A DNA stretch of 6,570 nucleotides from Bacillota bacterium (GTDB lineage: Bacteria > Bacillota > Clostridia > Christensenellales > Pumilibacteraceae), in the NCBI GenBank assembly GCA_009780875.1, contig WQZE01000058.1, forward strand, positions 1 to 6,570, in the 5' to 3' direction. Shown piece by piece: positions 5,827 to 6,570 of the stretch (position 1 is the stretch's first letter; every line of letters starts with the position of its first letter). Both the position numbers and the translations under genes were made by a program. Under the pieces are notes generated by a model, which saw nothing but the letters and a program-made list of their open reading frames with translations, ran no database searches and was not told where the DNA came from.

Positions 5827-5970
5827 ATCATTTATTGATAGAATAACCTTGCCATCAACCGTCCAAAAATCCACTCGTTCACCTTGTACTGTTTTTGTAC
5901 ACACTTTGATAACTTCTATCTTCTCTACATTATATGCAAATTGCAATTCACTCATTTGTTGCTCGCTCAT
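5749..5970 (-). CDS. 73-aa protein of unknown function, probably leaderless
   Basis: The first 50 residues look like a genuine folded protein: a short helix (SEQQMSELQFAYN), then alternating strands around 16-25, 32-38 and 40-46 (V-E-K-I-E-V-I-K-V, R-V-D-F-W-T-V-D-G-K-V-I-L-S-I). The last 23 residues are Ser/Thr/Asn-rich and lie antisense to the membrane span of the 108-aa gene, so they may be under little selection of their own. A consensus extended -10 (TGGTATAAT) ends 6 bases before ATG, and no ribosome binding site is present, so translation is probably from a leaderless mRNA. Met-6 has only a weak GAG upstream. Family unrecognised. The convergent overlap means each transcript is antisense to the other. 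Confidence 0.55.
   Translation of the reverse strand: MSEQQMSELQFAYNVEKIEVIKVCTKTVQGERVDFWTVDGKVILSINDLLCYADNKSNRCYYETTNTQSSSNE
5821..5837. repeat. Short A/T-rich hairpin at the convergent gene ends
   Basis: CAATAAA and TTTATTG are perfect inverted arms with a 3-base loop, covering the stop of the 108-aa gene. The hairpin lies inside the C-terminal coding part of the 73-aa gene. The stem has almost no G/C and no clear T-run follows, so it is at most a weak terminator. Confidence 0.3.
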
Positions 5971-5976
5971 ACACCC

Positions 5977-5985
5977 ATTATACCA
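5977..5985 (-). promoter_or_regulatory. Extended -10 promoter for the 73-aa gene
   Basis: On the minus strand TGG TATAAT is complete, followed by GGGTGT and the ATG at 5968-5970. A TTGACA is present only 5 bases upstream of the -10, too close to act as its -35, and nothing convincing lies at 16-18 bases. The extended -10 probably carries recognition. Start of transcription should fall at or next to the ATG. Confidence 0.6.
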
Positions 5986-6065
5986 TTTGTCAAGCGTTTT
6001 GCATCTACTTTGCTAGCGTCCTATTTATTTCAACTAGCGGCTTTTTTCTACTACCCTGTTTTGCT

Positions 6066-6093
6066 TTGAACTTTTTAAGTTTTGTGCTATAAT
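6066..6093 (+). promoter_or_regulatory. Sigma-A promoter of the lipoprotein unit
   Basis: TTGAAC (6066-6071), a 16-base spacer and TATAAT (6088-6093) with TG at 6085-6086 form a good extended -10 promoter. Transcription should begin near 6100, leaving a leader of about ten bases that contains the GAGG used by the lipoprotein. Spacer length and the TTTTGTGnTATAAT core match the promoter at 5467-5494. Confidence 0.75.
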
Positions 6094-6109
6094 TGTATAT
6101 GAGGTGCTT

Positions 6110-6484
6110 ATGAAAAAAGTATTGTCAAAAACATTTTTGCTTGCATTCGTTGCAACTTGCTTGTTTGCTTTTGTTGCGTGTAGTAAAAATGAACCTGTTG
6201 ACCCAAACACGACTTATGTGTATATCACCGATACTGGCAAACTGTACCACAAATCAGGTTGTTCGTACTTGTCCAACAGTAGTAACAAAATCACTTTGGC
6301 ATCTGCCAAATCACAAGGCTATACTCCTTGCTCTCGTTGCAATCCGCCACGCAGTTTGACCATTGATTTGCACGATGATAATTGTGGGGATTGTTGTGAT
6401 TGCAACGACATTGATTGTGATGGCGACCATTGTCACAATGATGCAGATTATCATATAGTTATTAGGAGTTTGATTTATGGGTGA
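6110..6484 (+). CDS. Lipoprotein with Ada-type zinc motif and Cys/Asp/His-rich tail
   Basis: I choose ATG at 6110 (124 aa) over the in-frame GTG at 6104, because GAGG lies 5 bases before it and the MKKVLSK start fits a signal peptide. The basic N-terminus, hydrophobic core and lipobox F-V-A-C (Cys-24) predict a lipid-anchored protein on the outer face of the cell. Residues 35-80 match the metal-binding module seen at the N-terminus of Ada and in many secreted Bacillota proteins: V-Y-I-T-D-T-G-K-L-Y-H-K-S-G-C, then Y-T-P-C-S-R-C-N-P-P, with His-47, Cys-51, Cys-74 and Cys-77 as likely ligands. Residues 86-115 hold six more cysteines (92, 95, 96, 98, 103, 108) with many Asp and His, a probable second metal site that I do not recognise. 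It overlaps the next gene by 8 bases. Role unknown; a phage moron or host envelope protein are both possible. Confidence 0.85.
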   Translation: MKKVLSKTFLLAFVATCLFAFVACSKNEPVDPNTTYVYITDTGKLYHKSGCSYLSNSSNKITLASAKSQGYTPCSRCNPPRSLTIDLHDDNCGDCCDCNDIDCDGDHCHNDADYHIVIRSLIYG

Positions 6485-6570
6485 TGCTTGGATTGCTATT
6501 CTATTTATTATCATTGGTGTTGGCTTTTTAATATACTATTTGGCTGTCGGTAGAGCAAGTGCCAGACAAC
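6477..6570 (+). CDS. Partial membrane protein downstream of the lipoprotein
   Basis: The ATG at 6477 overlaps the lipoprotein stop (ATGGGTGA) and follows AGGAG by 8 bases within that gene, so the two are co-transcribed and probably translationally coupled. The 31 visible codons encode a short acidic start (MGDAW), a hydrophobic span at about residues 5-24 (IAILFIIIGVGFLIYYLAV) and a basic end (G-R-A-S-A-R-Q). An N-terminal membrane anchor with the rest in the cytoplasm fits. The gene runs off the right edge, so no family can be assigned. Confidence 0.65.
   Translation, partial: MGDAWIAILFIIIGVGFLIYYLAVGRASARQ

Noticed and set aside
6012..6047. GCTAG / CTAGC inverted repeat followed by a run of T on the plus strand, as a terminator
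   Set aside because: The stem is only five base pairs with a 17-base loop, too weak to call. It could still insulate the lipoprotein promoter.
6311..6514. 67-aa minus-strand frame rich in Ile and Thr
   Set aside because: It is antisense to the Asp/Asn-rich codons of the lipoprotein tail and has no start signal.

Overview
The window looks like the tail-fibre end of a phage or prophage from a low-GC Gram-positive host (Bacillota, Clostridia-like). The support is AT-rich DNA, strong AAGGAG/AGGAGG ribosome binding sites in front of most genes, the standard code (TGA read as stop), sigma-A type promoters, and tightly packed small genes followed by collagen-repeat fibre proteins. I recognise no species marker, and no terminase, capsid, tape-measure, integrase or lysin gene lies in the window, so phage versus prophage is unresolved.

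The left five-sixths (1-5455) is one minus-strand operon, described here in transcription order. It begins with a 205-aa protein with two C-terminal membrane segments. Next come a 102-aa helical protein, a 61-aa two-span membrane protein, a 69-aa protein, a 158-aa protein with one membrane span, and a 218-aa protein with a C-terminal coiled coil. Then follow a 306-aa baseplate/fibre protein with two collagen-like blocks, a 53-aa coiled-coil mini-gene, and a 548-aa fibre. The fibre's tail-collar domain appears to be split by a large propeller-like insertion. A partial gene with a SAP-like N-terminus runs off the left edge. Gaps are 51 bases or less and there are two TAATG stop/start overlaps, so the genes are probably co-transcribed and partly translationally coupled. 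The likely product is a host-recognition (receptor-binding) apparatus plus small membrane proteins of unknown role.

The right sixth (5456-6570) holds small accessory genes in mixed orientation. A 108-aa protein with a C-terminal membrane anchor (+) and a 73-aa protein (-) converge and overlap by 78 bases. Both have a perfect extended -10 element 5-6 bases before ATG, which predicts leaderless mRNAs. To their right is a plus-strand unit: a 124-aa lipoprotein with an Ada-type Cys4-like zinc motif and a Cys/Asp/His-rich tail, overlapped by the start of a membrane protein that leaves the window. These resemble morons or lysogenic-conversion genes, but could be host genes at a prophage edge.

The most interesting points are the propeller-like insertion inside the collar fold, the pair of apparently leaderless convergent genes sharing a promoter style with the lipoprotein, the unusual lipoprotein tail, and a small helical protein reminiscent of phage families that include signalling-nucleotide sponges. 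All functional statements are inference from sequence reading; no searches were run.
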